Shown here: piece after piece, positions 44,162-52,586 of the stretch | Position numbering within the stretch: position 1 is the first letter of the stretch | Layout of the letters: every line of letters begins with the position of its first letter | Origin: JAIOSM01 sp023143455 | Lineage (GTDB): Bacteria > Desulfobacterota > Desulfobacteria > Desulfobacterales > Desulfobacteraceae | NCBI GenBank assembly: GCA_030632885.1 | Contig: DAOVTW010000013.1 | Coordinates: 4,876 to 68,875, forward strand | Length of the DNA: 64,000 nt | Direction of reading: 5' to 3' | Position numbers and translations under genes: made by a program | The notes under the pieces: model-generated | What the model saw: the letters and a program-made list of their open reading frames with translations, nothing else | Told to the model about the DNA's origin: nothing | The model's database searches: none

Positions 44162-44625
44162 ACTTTAAGATTCACAAAGGCACTAAAGAAATTGGAGGAT
44201 CATGTGTGGAAATCTGGACAGAATCGACACGGATAGTTGTTGATTTTGGGATGCCTTTGGTAAATCCAGACAAGACGCAGTTTGACTCAAGGGCTATTAA
44301 GAATTTGTCAGTAAATGAATTGATTAGAAAGGGAATTCCACCAGACATTAAATAGCTTTATGAAAATAAAGGTAATACAGCTTTGGTTTTATCTCACGCC
44401 CACCAAGACCATTTTGGACTAATAAAATATGCAAATGCAAATTGCAAAATCTATCTTGGTAGAGCCACTCAAAAACTAATTGAAATAACAAGTATTTTTA
44501 CAAACCAAGATTGGGAAATATCAACTTCTCGCCATTTTGAATCAGGAAAATTATTTTTTATCGGTGATATTCAAATTACGCCATACTTGATGGACCACGA
44601 TAACGAGACAGTAACAATTGCCTAA
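44158..44625 (+). pseudogene. Broken metallo-beta-lactamase (RNase J/CPSF-like) gene
   Basis: The start MNFKIHKGTKEIGGSCVEIW resembles RNase J-like MBL proteins. Codon 66 is TAG (44353), yet the same frame continues at once with LYENKGNTALVLSHAHQDHFGL, holding the metal motif HAHQDH (80-85). The frame then reaches ITPYLMDH, where family members continue into MDHSAFDAY and the rest of the enzyme, but here it diverges and stops at 44625. It lacks the later metal ligands and beta-CASP part, so it cannot be an active MBL enzyme. Its ATG overlaps the nuclease stop. Confidence 0.75.
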
Positions 44626-44627
44626 AC

Positions 44628-44639
44628 CACATAACATTG
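44628..44639 (-). repeat. 12-bp inverted repeat, right copy
   Basis: CACATAACATTG, the exact reverse complement of 43276-43287. The two copies bracket the nuclease/MBL pair. Confidence 0.6.
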
Positions 44640-44727
44640 CTTTTTGACTCCAGAATACAAATATACATGGATCTTGCATGAAGGTCGATTCCACAATAAT
44701 AATTATATTGTTCTTTATAAAGTTGTG

Positions 44728-44802
44728 TTGAGCCTTCTCCTTGTTTAGAGGTTAATTGCCTTCCACAATATAATAGTTTGCTGTGTCAAAGGGAAGGCTC
44801 AA
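44728..44802. repeat. Inverted repeat with 16-base arms
   Basis: TTGAGCCTTCTCCTTG (44728-44743) pairs with CAAAGGGAAGGCTCAA (44787-44802), 14 of 16 positions, around a 43-base loop. TTCCACAATA occurs in the loop (44761) and again before the left arm (44689). Confidence 0.6.
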
Positions 44803-44819
44803 TTAGTATCAAATCACTG

Positions 44820-44859
44820 CACTGGATTTTTAATCCGCTTCGCTTCGAAAAAACCAGTG
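44820..44859. repeat. Hairpin with 11 paired bases
   Basis: CACTGG plus TTTTT (44820-44831) pairs with AAAAA plus CCAGTG (44848-44859), with one A-A mismatch and a 16-base loop (AATCCGCTTCGCTTCG). No T-tract follows, so it is not a typical terminator. Confidence 0.5.
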
Positions 44860-44903
44860 AGTTCGAACGTTATCAGCGGATGCATTCTCCAAATAATGGC
44901 TTA

Positions 44904-44964
44904 GGTTGAAATGATCTGTAAAAATGCCTCGATATGCTATGCAAAAGCCCTTTGAAGCTTTATC
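44904..44964 (+). repeat. Imperfect direct repeat, copy 2
   Basis: Second copy of the 43039-43093 repeat; both copies have GGTTGA near the start and share AAAGCCCTT near the end. In frame it reads K-M-P-RY-AMQKPFEALS and stops. Confidence 0.5.
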
Positions 44965-45075
44965 TTAAAATATAATTTATTTTTGAATAATAATTTTTTG
45001 TCTGCTTTTTACATTATTGCAGATGATTCTACTCCGACCCTAATGCAAATATCCAGAACATCTTTAAATAGACCC

Positions 45076-45103
45076 TTGCAAATATCAAAATAAACATTAG
45101 AAT
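45076..45103 (+). promoter_or_regulatory. Probable promoter for fmdB-hemC operon
   Basis: TTGCAA (45076-45081), a 16-base spacer, TAGAAT (45098-45103), 38 bases before the FmdB-type gene. Confidence 0.5.
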
Positions 45104-45141
45104 AAAAGGGTTATAGACTTGTATTATGGAGATATGAAAAA

Positions 45142-45378
45142 ATGCCTATATATGAATATATATGTGATGATTGTAACATTGAATTTGAAGCCCTGGTATT
45201 TGGAGGTGATACACCTGAATGCCCCCAATGTCAAAGCAGTAAGGCAAAAAAACTAATGTCTGCATGCTCGTTTAAGTCAAATTCTTCTAATCCTTCAGAA
45301 CCTGCCAAAAGCTCTGCTTCTTCATCAGCCTGCGGTGGTTGTGCTGCTACTGCCTGTGGCTCTTGCAGCAGCGGATAA
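45142..45378 (+). CDS. FmdB-family zinc-ribbon protein
   Basis: 78 residues. MPIYEYICDDCNIEFEALVFGG with a second CxxC (CPQCQSSKAKKL) forms the FmdB/CxxC zinc ribbon. The C-terminal half is a Ser/Ala/Cys-rich tail (CGGCAATACGSCSSG) that could bind more metal. FmdB-type proteins are proposed transcription regulators, but the role is unproven. It precedes hemC by 18 bases. Confidence 0.88.
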   Translation: MPIYEYICDDCNIEFEALVFGGDTPECPQCQSSKAKKLMSACSFKSNSSNPSEPAKSSASSSACGGCAATACGSCSSG

Positions 45379-45396
45379 TTTTTTGGATACTTCTTT

Positions 45397-46326
45397 ATGA
45401 AAAAAATATTTAAAATTGGAACCAGAGCAAGTAAGCTTGCTTTGTGGCAGGCAAATTGGGTGCAATCCCAATTAAACAAATTTTTCCCTGATGTTGAAAC
45501 TCAAATTATTAAGATAACAACTACAGGTGATAAGATTCTTGACCGTCCCCTGGCACTGGTTGGCGGGAAAGGGCTTTTTGTTAAAGAGATCGAAAAAGCT
45601 CTTTTTGATAAAGAGATAGATATTGCTGTGCACAGTATGAAAGATATGCCAGGCACACTTCCCCAAGGTCTCACCATTGGTGCTATCCCCAAAAGAGAAA
45701 ACCCCTATGATATCATTGTCTCAAGGCAAAATATCAAGTTGGCTGATCTGCCCTTAAACGCGAAAATCGGAACCAGCAGTTTACGACGAGCTTCACAACT
45801 TAAACACTTCCGGAACGATCTTGATATATCATCCATAAGAGGAAACCTTGAAACAAGACTTAAAAAGCTATCCGCAGGTGAATTTGATGCAATAGTACTT
45901 GCTGCCGCAGGGATTAAACGCCTTGGCATGGAAAATCTTATTACTGAGTACCTTGATGAAACAACTATGATTCCGGCAGTTGGACAAGGTGCCCTATGTA
46001 TTGAAACAAGAGAAAATGATCATGTTCTTGAACCTGTGATGGCAAAATTGAATCATAAAGAAACTGCTATTTGTGTTACAGGAGAGCGTGCTTTTTTAAA
46101 TAGACTTGAAGGAAGCTGCCACATCCCTGTTGGTTGTTTTGCTAAATTTGTTGATAATACAATTATACTTACAGGAATTGTTGCATCACTTGATGGAACA
46201 AAAATTATCAAACATAACCTTAATGCCAAACCAGATATTGTTGTGGAAAAAGGTATTGAATTAGCTGACACTCTTCTTAAAAACGGCGCAAAAGAAATAT
46301 TGGAGAATTTAAAAATAAATGACTGA
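45397..46326 (+). CDS. hemC: Porphobilinogen deaminase (hydroxymethylbilane synthase)
   Basis: 309 residues. IGTRASKLALWQANWVQSQL, HSMKDMP, GTSSLRRASQLK, LAAAGIKRLG and VGQGALCIE motifs. C241 in GSCHIPVGCFAKF is the cysteine carrying the dipyrromethane cofactor. It makes hydroxymethylbilane from four porphobilinogens. It overlaps the next gene by eight bases. Confidence 0.96.
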   Translation: MKKIFKIGTRASKLALWQANWVQSQLNKFFPDVETQIIKITTTGDKILDRPLALVGGKGLFVKEIEKALFDKEIDIAVHSMKDMPGTLPQGLTIGAIPKRENPYDIIVSRQNIKLADLPLNAKIGTSSLRRASQLKHFRNDLDISSIRGNLETRLKKLSAGEFDAIVLAAAGIKRLGMENLITEYLDETTMIPAVGQGALCIETRENDHVLEPVMAKLNHKETAICVTGERAFLNRLEGSCHIPVGCFAKFVDNTIILTGIVASLDGTKIIKHNLNAKPDIVVEKGIELADTLLKNGAKEILENLKIND

Positions 46327-47845
46327 TAAATACGGTAAAATATTTCTGATTGGAGCAGGTCCTGGTGACCCTGGACTTATCACTTTAAAAGCTGTGGAAT
46401 GCATTAAGAATGCTGATGTTGTTGTTTATGACTATCTAGCAGCACCAGCATTGCTTGAATATGCAGATAAAAACTCTGAGATTATATATGTAGGAAAAAA
46501 AGGTGGCGACCATACTCTTTCCCAAGATGGTATTAATGAGCTTTTAATCAATAAGGCAAAACAAGGGCTAACCGTTGCAAGATTAAAAGGTGGCGATCCT
46601 TTTATTTTTGGACGAGGAGGAGAAGAAGCTGAGCTTATTTCTGACAATAATATACCATTTGAAATCATCCCCGGAGTCACGTCAGCAATTGCCGCACCTG
46701 CTTACGCAGGGATACCTCTCACACATAGAGAGCATTCATCTTCTGTGTCGATAATTACAGGGCACGAAGATCCAACAAAAAAAGATTCAAGTATTGATTG
46801 GAAATCTTTTGCTAAAAGCACAAGCACCCTTGTATTTCTAATGGGTGTTAAAAACCTGCCAGGTATTGTAGAAAATCTTCAAAGTCATGGGAAAGACCCT
46901 CAAACCCATGTAGCACTCGTTAGATGGGGTACAACACCTAAGCAGAGAACTGTTACTGGCAACCTTAAAAATATTGTTGAAAAAGTCGAACAAGCAGGTC
47001 TTAAATCTCCTGCAATTATAATTATAGGAAGCGTTGTAAAATTAAAAGAAAAACTAAATTGGTTTGAAAATCTACCTTTACTTGGCAAAAAAATTGTAGT
47101 TACAAGGGCAAGAGCGCAGGCCAGTGGCTTTATTACATTGCTGCGCAAAGCTGGTGCTGAATGTATTGAAATTCCAACTATTAAAATTTCTCCACCCAAA
47201 GACAATCTGCCTCTTGAAAATAGTATTGATAATATTAATTCATTTGACTGGGTGATTTTTACCAGTGTAAATGGAGTAAAATTCTTTTTTGACACACTTT
47301 ATTCAAAAGGTAAAGATGTTAGAATCCTTGGTCATCTTAAGTTTGCTTGTATTGGACCTATAACAAAAGAAAAGCTTAAAGAGTTCGGTATCATATCTGA
47401 TGTTTTGCCTGAAACATATAGAGCTGAGTCTGTTGTAAAAGCTTTTTTAGACAAAGGGATAAAGGGTAAACATATCCTTATCCCAAGAGCAAAAGAGGCA
47501 AGAGCAATTTTACCCCAAGAGCTGAAAAACATGGGTGCTGTTGTTGAAGAAGTTACTGCTTATGAAACAAGCCTGGTAGACGATGACAAGGATACTCTTA
47601 TTAAAATGCTTGAGAACAATGATATTGATATTGTTACCTTTACAAGCTCATCCACAGTTCAAAATTTTGCTAAACTGATACCTGCTGATAAATTTGAAAA
47701 ATTAATAAAAAACATTACAAGTGCATGCATAGGTCCTATTACTGAGAAGACTGCAATATCTCTTGGGTTTAAACCTGATATAGTTGCAAAAGACTTTACT
47801 ATTGAAGGACTTATGGACTCAATTTTCAAACATTTTAGCAAATAA
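46319..47845 (+). CDS. cobA-hemD: Fused uroporphyrinogen-III methyltransferase / uroporphyrinogen-III synthase
   Basis: 508 residues, two enzymes in one chain. The N-terminal half (about 1-245) is SUMT/CobA: LIGAGPGDPGLITLKAVE, VARLKGGDPFIFGRGGEEAE, IPGVTSAIAAPAYAGIPLTHRE. The C-terminal half (about 255-508) is HemD: VVTRARAQASGFITLLRKAGAE, FDWVIFTSVNGVKFF, TYRAESVV, IVTFTSSSTVQNF. Together they turn hydroxymethylbilane into precorrin-2, feeding siroheme, cobalamin or alternative haem pathways. The fusion is frequent in anaerobes. Confidence 0.95.
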   Translation: MTDKYGKIFLIGAGPGDPGLITLKAVECIKNADVVVYDYLAAPALLEYADKNSEIIYVGKKGGDHTLSQDGINELLINKAKQGLTVARLKGGDPFIFGRGGEEAELISDNNIPFEIIPGVTSAIAAPAYAGIPLTHREHSSSVSIITGHEDPTKKDSSIDWKSFAKSTSTLVFLMGVKNLPGIVENLQSHGKDPQTHVALVRWGTTPKQRTVTGNLKNIVEKVEQAGLKSPAIIIIGSVVKLKEKLNWFENLPLLGKKIVVTRARAQASGFITLLRKAGAECIEIPTIKISPPKDNLPLENSIDNINSFDWVIFTSVNGVKFFFDTLYSKGKDVRILGHLKFACIGPITKEKLKEFGIISDVLPETYRAESVVKAFLDKGIKGKHILIPRAKEARAILPQELKNMGAVVEEVTAYETSLVDDDKDTLIKMLENNDIDIVTFTSSSTVQNFAKLIPADKFEKLIKNITSACIGPITEKTAISLGFKPDIVAKDFTIEGLMDSIFKHFSK

Positions 47846-47868
47846 TAATATTCTTTTAAAATAGGCTT

Positions 47869-48846
47869 ATGAAGATTGATAATAGAAAAATAAATTACCT
47901 TAGAATTTCAATAACTGACAGATGTAATTTTAACTGCAAATATTGTGTTCCTAAAGAACCATCCCGCCAAGTTGCCCATGATAAGATTGCACGTTATGAA
48001 GAAATTCTAAAAATAGTTGACCTTGCTGTTGATCTTGGCATAACAAAAATTCGAATTACCGGAGGAGAACCTTTTGTAAGAAAAGGAATTTTCAACTTTC
48101 TTAAGCAACTCTGCCTTATAAAAGAATTAAATGATATATCCATAACAACAAATGCCTCACTTCTGACACCTGATAAATTGCAACGCCTTTGGGATATGGG
48201 TATTAAACGGTTAAACTTCAGTCTTGATACACTTAACAGTGACAAATTTTCTTATATTACCGGAAAAGACCAATTTAACAGAGTATTTGATAATATCCTT
48301 TTTGCCAAGAAAGTCGGGTTTTCCCCAATTAAAATCAATGCTGTTATTTTAAAAGATATAAATGATAATGAAATTTGTGATCTTGCAGCTATTTCCATTG
48401 AACATCCTTTCCAAATAAGATTTATCGAATATATGCCCATGGGAAATTCTAATATAGAAAATAGCCAACAAATCCTTACATCCCATATAAAGGCAACAAT
48501 TGAATCAAGCCTTGGTCCTCTTATACCTGTTACAAAATCTATTAACGATGGCCCTGCAAAAAAATTTAAACTTGAAAATAGCAAGGGCGGAATAGGATTT
48601 ATAACACCAATAAGCGAACATTTCTGTAATGACTGCAACAGGCTGAGGCTAACTGCCCTAGGAAAGCTTAGACCATGTTTATTAAATGATTATGAAAAAG
48701 ACATATTAACTCCTTTAAGAAATGGAGCTTCAAAAGAAGAATTAAAAGCTTTGATTCAAAAAATAATTATTGAAAAACCATCTTCTCACAACCTTGGATA
48801 TGAAAATGATAAAATTATGTCTCAGATGTCTTCCATCGGGGGATAA
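47869..48846 (+). CDS. moaA: GTP 3',8-cyclase MoaA
   Basis: 325 residues. Radical-SAM cluster C19-x3-C23-x2-C26 (RCNFNCKYC), ITGGEPFVRKG, NFSLDTL, and the C-terminal second cluster (CNDCNRLRLTALGKLRPC). The chain ends in SSIGG, the conserved double glycine needed for catalysis. It starts molybdenum cofactor synthesis. Only 23 bases separate it from cobA-hemD. Confidence 0.95.
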   Translation: MKIDNRKINYLRISITDRCNFNCKYCVPKEPSRQVAHDKIARYEEILKIVDLAVDLGITKIRITGGEPFVRKGIFNFLKQLCLIKELNDISITTNASLLTPDKLQRLWDMGIKRLNFSLDTLNSDKFSYITGKDQFNRVFDNILFAKKVGFSPIKINAVILKDINDNEICDLAAISIEHPFQIRFIEYMPMGNSNIENSQQILTSHIKATIESSLGPLIPVTKSINDGPAKKFKLENSKGGIGFITPISEHFCNDCNRLRLTALGKLRPCLLNDYEKDILTPLRNGASKEELKALIQKIIIEKPSSHNLGYENDKIMSQMSSIGG

Positions 48847-48888
48847 AAAGGTCGGATAAAAGAAGGAAGGATATATCATTATTTCAAA

Positions 48889-49914
48889 ATGGATATATTA
48901 GAATCCATAGAACAAAGGCTGAAACTAAACGAAGACACAGCCAGAAAATTTCACGAAATTGAAATAAGTATACTTTCTATTCTCAACTTTCAGGACCTTT
49001 GTGAAAGTCTTCTTACAAAAGTAAGTAACACATTTAATATCCCTTTGGTATGGTTATCTATTATTGAAGACAATCCTATATCAGAATACATAAAAACAAT
49101 TGATAATTCAAATATTGTCCAATCAAAAACTACTTTCCTTTCAAGAAAAGATTTCATACTAATCACTCAAAACACTCTAACCCCATTACTCATCAATACA
49201 AACATGGAAAAGTTTGATCAGATTTATCCTGTAAATTCCTCACAGAGCATTACTTCTATTGCAATTGTACCAATAACTCTTGATGGAAAAATAATTGGCA
49301 GTCTTAATCTTGCTGATTCTGATTCTAAAAGGTTTGAACCAGGCATTGATACAAGCCTGCTTGAGCAGCTTGGTGTTAAGATATCGCTTTGTTTTTCAAA
49401 CGTGACTGCCCATGAAAAATTAAAATTCCTTGCCTTTCATGACCCTTTAACAGGCTTAGTAAACAGAGGAGTTATGGACAGGATACTTAAAAGAGAATGT
49501 GATCGTGCAAAAAGGTATAGCACTGACCTTTCTCTTATATTTTTTGATTTGGACAATTTTAAGAATATTAACGATACTTATGGACATGACATAGGTGACC
49601 AGGCTCTTATCATTACAGCAAATATTTTTGATAACTTACGGCGGGGTTCTGATATTATTTCAAGATATGCTGGGGATGAATTTGTTGCAATTCTGCCTTC
49701 TACAAAATTAAAACAAGCTGAAGAATTTGTCTTAAGAACTAAATATGAATTTTCAAAAAAATCTGTTCGGGCTGACGGGAAAAGCTTTCATATTCACACA
49801 AGCCATGGTGTAGCATCTTTTTTTGAAGACAATTGCAAATCATCATCAGAGCTACTAAAGCATGCTGACAAAAAACTCTATCAGGCAAAACAAAATAAAA
49901 ATAATAAGCCCTGA
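48889..49914 (+). CDS. GAF-GGDEF diguanylate cyclase
   Basis: 341 residues. N-terminal GAF domain (about 20-165: ILNFQDLCESLLTKVSNTFNIPLVWLSI, IVPITLDGKIIGSLNLAD). C-terminal GGDEF domain: HDPLTGLVNRGVMDRILK, LIFFDLDNFKNINDTYGHDIGDQAL, active-site RYAGDEF (an allowed AGDEF variant). It should make cyclic-di-GMP from GTP. No clear inhibitory RxxD five residues before the motif. It is the last gene before the convergent ribosomal operon. Confidence 0.9.
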   Translation: MDILESIEQRLKLNEDTARKFHEIEISILSILNFQDLCESLLTKVSNTFNIPLVWLSIIEDNPISEYIKTIDNSNIVQSKTTFLSRKDFILITQNTLTPLLINTNMEKFDQIYPVNSSQSITSIAIVPITLDGKIIGSLNLADSDSKRFEPGIDTSLLEQLGVKISLCFSNVTAHEKLKFLAFHDPLTGLVNRGVMDRILKRECDRAKRYSTDLSLIFFDLDNFKNINDTYGHDIGDQALIITANIFDNLRRGSDIISRYAGDEFVAILPSTKLKQAEEFVLRTKYEFSKKSVRADGKSFHIHTSHGVASFFEDNCKSSSELLKHADKKLYQAKQNKNNKP

Positions 49915-49949
49915 CCATCCTTTTAAATAAGGCTTGGAATCAGGGCTTA
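49905..49949. terminator. Hairpin between the cyclase gene and rplQ
   Basis: TAAGCCCTGA (49905-49914) pairs with TCAGGGCTTA (49940-49949), 10 of 10. It covers the cyclase stop codon and lies 30 bases from the rplQ stop, so it may end both transcripts. T-tracts are only moderate. Confidence 0.65.
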
Positions 49950-49978
49950 ATAAATTTTGTATTAAGTATTAATATGCC

Positions 49979-50425
49979 CTATGCTTCTGCTTCTGCCTTC
50001 TTAGGTTCTTCTTTTTTTTGGACTTCTGCTTTCTTAGGTTCTGCTTTCTTAGGTTCTGCTTTCTTTGCTTCTTCTTGGATTAACTCAATCATAACCATGG
50101 AAGCAACATCACCTTTTCTCGGACCAAGTTTTATAATTCTGGTATAACCACCTTCACGAACAGAATACTTGTCAGTTGCTTCATTAAAAAGAATGTGAAC
50201 AACATTTTTTTCTCTCATTACAGACAAAGCCTGTCTTCTTGCATGCAGATCACCTCTTTTTGCAAGAGTAATCATTTTATCAGCAAGCTTTCTTAATTCT
50301 TTGGCTTTTGCATTTGTTGTCCTGATTTTACTATGTTTAAAAAGTGATGTTACCATATTCCTAAACATAGCCTTTCTATGACTTGAAGTTCTATTAAGTT
50401 TTACACCTGATTTTCTATGTCTCAT
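49979..50425 (-). CDS. rplQ: 50S ribosomal protein L17, with Lys/Ala/Glu tail
   Basis: 148 residues. The L17 core (MRHRKSGVKLNRTSSHRKAMFRNMVTSLF, ending GYTRIIKLGPRKGDVASMVMIEL) is complete by about 118. A tail then repeats AEPKKAEPKKAEVQKKEEPKKAE, a low-complexity extension beyond the bacterial norm. It is last in the ribosomal operon, after rpoA by five bases. Confidence 0.95.
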   Translation of the reverse strand: MRHRKSGVKLNRTSSHRKAMFRNMVTSLFKHSKIRTTNAKAKELRKLADKMITLAKRGDLHARRQALSVMREKNVVHILFNEATDKYSVREGGYTRIIKLGPRKGDVASMVMIELIQEEAKKAEPKKAEPKKAEVQKKEEPKKAEAEA

Positions 50426-50430
50426 AGAAA

Positions 50431-51453
50431 TTATTCTCCTTCCTCAACAATATCTTCTTCTGGAGGTTCAAACCCCTCAAGTTCCATGCCTAAAGTGAGC
50501 TCCATTGTAGTCAAAACTTCTTTAATTTCATTTAAAGATTTTCTACCAAAATTCTTAGTTTTAAGCATGTCACTGTCTGTTTTCTGTACCAGTTGATATA
50601 TTTTATATATTTTTGCATTTTTCAGGCAATTAGAGCTTCTAACTGAAAGCTCAAGTTCATCAACACTCCTATAAAGATTCTCATTAAATCCTTTTTGTGT
50701 TTTGTCTTTGCCATCTTCATCATAATCAGGTTCATCTGCTTCATCAAAATTTAAAAAAGGATTCATTTGCTCTTTTAATATTTTTGCAGCATAAGCAACA
50801 GCATCATCAGGTGCAACGCTTCCATCTGTCCAAACTTCAAGCGTTAATTTATCATAATCTGTTTTTTGCCCCACTCTAAATTTTCCAACAACGTATTTAA
50901 CACGTTTAATGGGAGAAAAGACACTATCTATCGGAATAGTTCCAACAGGCGCCTCTTCATCTTTATTTGCAGCAGACAGGGCATATCCTTTACCTGACAT
51001 TACTTTCATTGTTATATTTAATTTTGCATTTTTTGATAAAGTAGCAATGTGCTGTTCAGGGTTTAATATCTCAACCCTGCCATCCTTGCTTATAACATCA
51101 GCACCAGTTACTATTTTTTCTCCTTTAACATTAAGAACTATATTACAATCTTCAACAGTATCGGCCTTTAATTTAAGCTCTTTAAGATTGAGTATAATTT
51201 CAGAAACATCCTCTCTAATATCAGAAATTACACTATATTCATGAAGAGCATCATCAAATTTTACAGAAACAATGGCTGCACCATACAATGATGAAAGGAT
51301 TATACGTCTAAGAGAGTTTCCTATTGTTGTTCCAAAACCCCTTTCCAGAGGCTCACATACAAATTTTCCATATGTTGAAGTGGTTGTGACCGCAAGCTCT
51401 TCAGGCTTGATCATCTCTCGCCAATTCACATATGCAAGTTTCTCAGTTGGCAT
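50431..51453 (-). CDS. rpoA: RNA polymerase subunit alpha
   Basis: 340 residues. The N-terminal dimerisation domain has PLERGFGTTIGNSLRRIILSSLYGAAI. The C-terminal domain has SVRSSNCLKNAKIYKIYQLVQ and GRKSLNEIKEVL, which contacts UP elements and activators. It ends in an acidic tail (PPEEDIVEEGE). It is in the alpha operon after rpsD. Confidence 0.97.
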   Translation of the reverse strand: MPTEKLAYVNWREMIKPEELAVTTTSTYGKFVCEPLERGFGTTIGNSLRRIILSSLYGAAIVSVKFDDALHEYSVISDIREDVSEIILNLKELKLKADTVEDCNIVLNVKGEKIVTGADVISKDGRVEILNPEQHIATLSKNAKLNITMKVMSGKGYALSAANKDEEAPVGTIPIDSVFSPIKRVKYVVGKFRVGQKTDYDKLTLEVWTDGSVAPDDAVAYAAKILKEQMNPFLNFDEADEPDYDEDGKDKTQKGFNENLYRSVDELELSVRSSNCLKNAKIYKIYQLVQKTDSDMLKTKNFGRKSLNEIKEVLTTMELTLGMELEGFEPPEEDIVEEGE

Positions 51454-51500
51454 TTATATCTCCTGTTGATTAAAGATTTAAACAACTTGGAAAAGCTTAA

Positions 51501-52130
51501 TTATTTTGAATAAAGCTCTACAATTAAATTTTCCTGGATTGGCAGAGTAATATCTTCGCGTACTGGAATACCAGCAACCACACCTTTGAAGTTATCTTTA
51601 TCCAGCTCAAGCCATTGAGGCATACCGCGTCTTACAACAGCTTCCAATGATTCAACAATTGCTTGAACTGTCCTGCTTTTTTCCTTAACCTCAATGACAT
51701 CACCCTTTTTTATCTGATAAGATGGAATATTAACTTTTTTCCCATTAACAGTAAAATGATTATGTCTTACAAAATGCCTGCCCTGAGTTCTAGAACCTAC
51801 CAAACCAAACCTGAACACAACATTATCAAGTCGTCTTTCAAGAATTTCCAATAAATTGGTACCTGTTACACCCTTCCGTCGGTCAGCTTCTTTAAAGCTT
51901 AAACGAAATTGTTTCTCAGACATACCATAAATTCTTTTAACTTTCTGTTTTTCTCTAAGTTGCATTCCATAATCAGATATTTTTTTCCCTCTTTTCTGTG
52001 CATTCTCTCCAGGAGGGTATCCTCTTCTATCAAAACTGCATTTATCTGAAAAACATCTATCGCCTTTCAGAAAAAGCTTTATATTTTCTCGTCTACATTG
52101 TCGACAAACAGCTCCTCTATATCTTGACAA
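51501..52130 (-). CDS. rpsD: 30S ribosomal protein S4
   Basis: 209 residues. N-terminal zinc-type cysteines (CRQCRRENIKLFLKGDRCFSDKC), the C+ form of S4. S4 RNA-binding domain LEILERRLDNVVFRFGLVGSRTQGRHFVRHNHFTVNGKKVNIPSY. It nucleates 30S assembly and commonly represses its operon. Normal length. Confidence 0.97.
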   Translation of the reverse strand: MSRYRGAVCRQCRRENIKLFLKGDRCFSDKCSFDRRGYPPGENAQKRGKKISDYGMQLREKQKVKRIYGMSEKQFRLSFKEADRRKGVTGTNLLEILERRLDNVVFRFGLVGSRTQGRHFVRHNHFTVNGKKVNIPSYQIKKGDVIEVKEKSRTVQAIVESLEAVVRRGMPQWLELDKDNFKGVVAGIPVREDITLPIQENLIVELYSK

Positions 52131-52157
52131 CGTCTTCCTCCTTTATCAGCTTATACA

Positions 52158-52550
52158 TTATACTCTTCTTTTTTTGGGTGCACGACATCCATTATGAGGC
52201 ACCGGTGTAACATCCTTTATCAAAGATATATTAAATCCAAGAGCATGTAATGCTCTCAGCGCCGATTCCCTTCCTGGTCCCGGTCCTTTAATATAAACAC
52301 CCAAGTTTTTCATTCCATATTCCATTACTTTTTTTCCAGCATCTTCTGCTACTATTTTTGCAGCAAACGGTGTACTCTTTCTTGATCCTTTAAACCCATG
52401 GATACCAGAACTAGACCATGCCAGAGTATTTCCATTTTCATCAGTAATTGTAACAATTGTATTATTGAACGTGGATTGGATGTGCGCAATTCCAGTAGAA
52501 ATATTCTTTCTTATCTTTTTCTTAACCGCACTTTTAGTTTTTTTTGCCAT
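52158..52550 (-). CDS. rpsK: 30S ribosomal protein S11
   Basis: 130 residues: IAHIQSTFNNTIVTITDENGNTLAWSSSG, GFKGSRKSTPFAAKIVAEDAG, and VTPVPHNGCRAPKKRRV at the end. Normal length, in order after rpsM. Confidence 0.97.
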   Translation of the reverse strand: MAKKTKSAVKKKIRKNISTGIAHIQSTFNNTIVTITDENGNTLAWSSSGIHGFKGSRKSTPFAAKIVAEDAGKKVMEYGMKNLGVYIKGPGPGRESALRALHALGFNISLIKDVTPVPHNGCRAPKKRRV

Positions 52551-52586
52551 TTCCTATATTACCTTTTTGAATTATACCAATTCTTC

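Larger units (their letters stand above)
44640..45075. other. Non-coding stretch with hairpins
   Basis: No gene seen. It contains a long-armed hairpin (44728-44802), a second hairpin (44820-44859), GAACGTTATC near 44864, and copy 2 of the direct repeat (44904-44964). These look like the edge of an inserted segment. Confidence 0.5.

Noticed and set aside
44353..44355. TAG as pyrrolysine codon in a working MBL enzyme
   Set aside because: The gene is also truncated after MDH and lacks later metal ligands, so it would not work even if read through.
44628..44875. Complete integron attC site
   Set aside because: Outer boxes are suggestive, but the span is too long and the inner boxes do not match well; kept only as a low-confidence idea.
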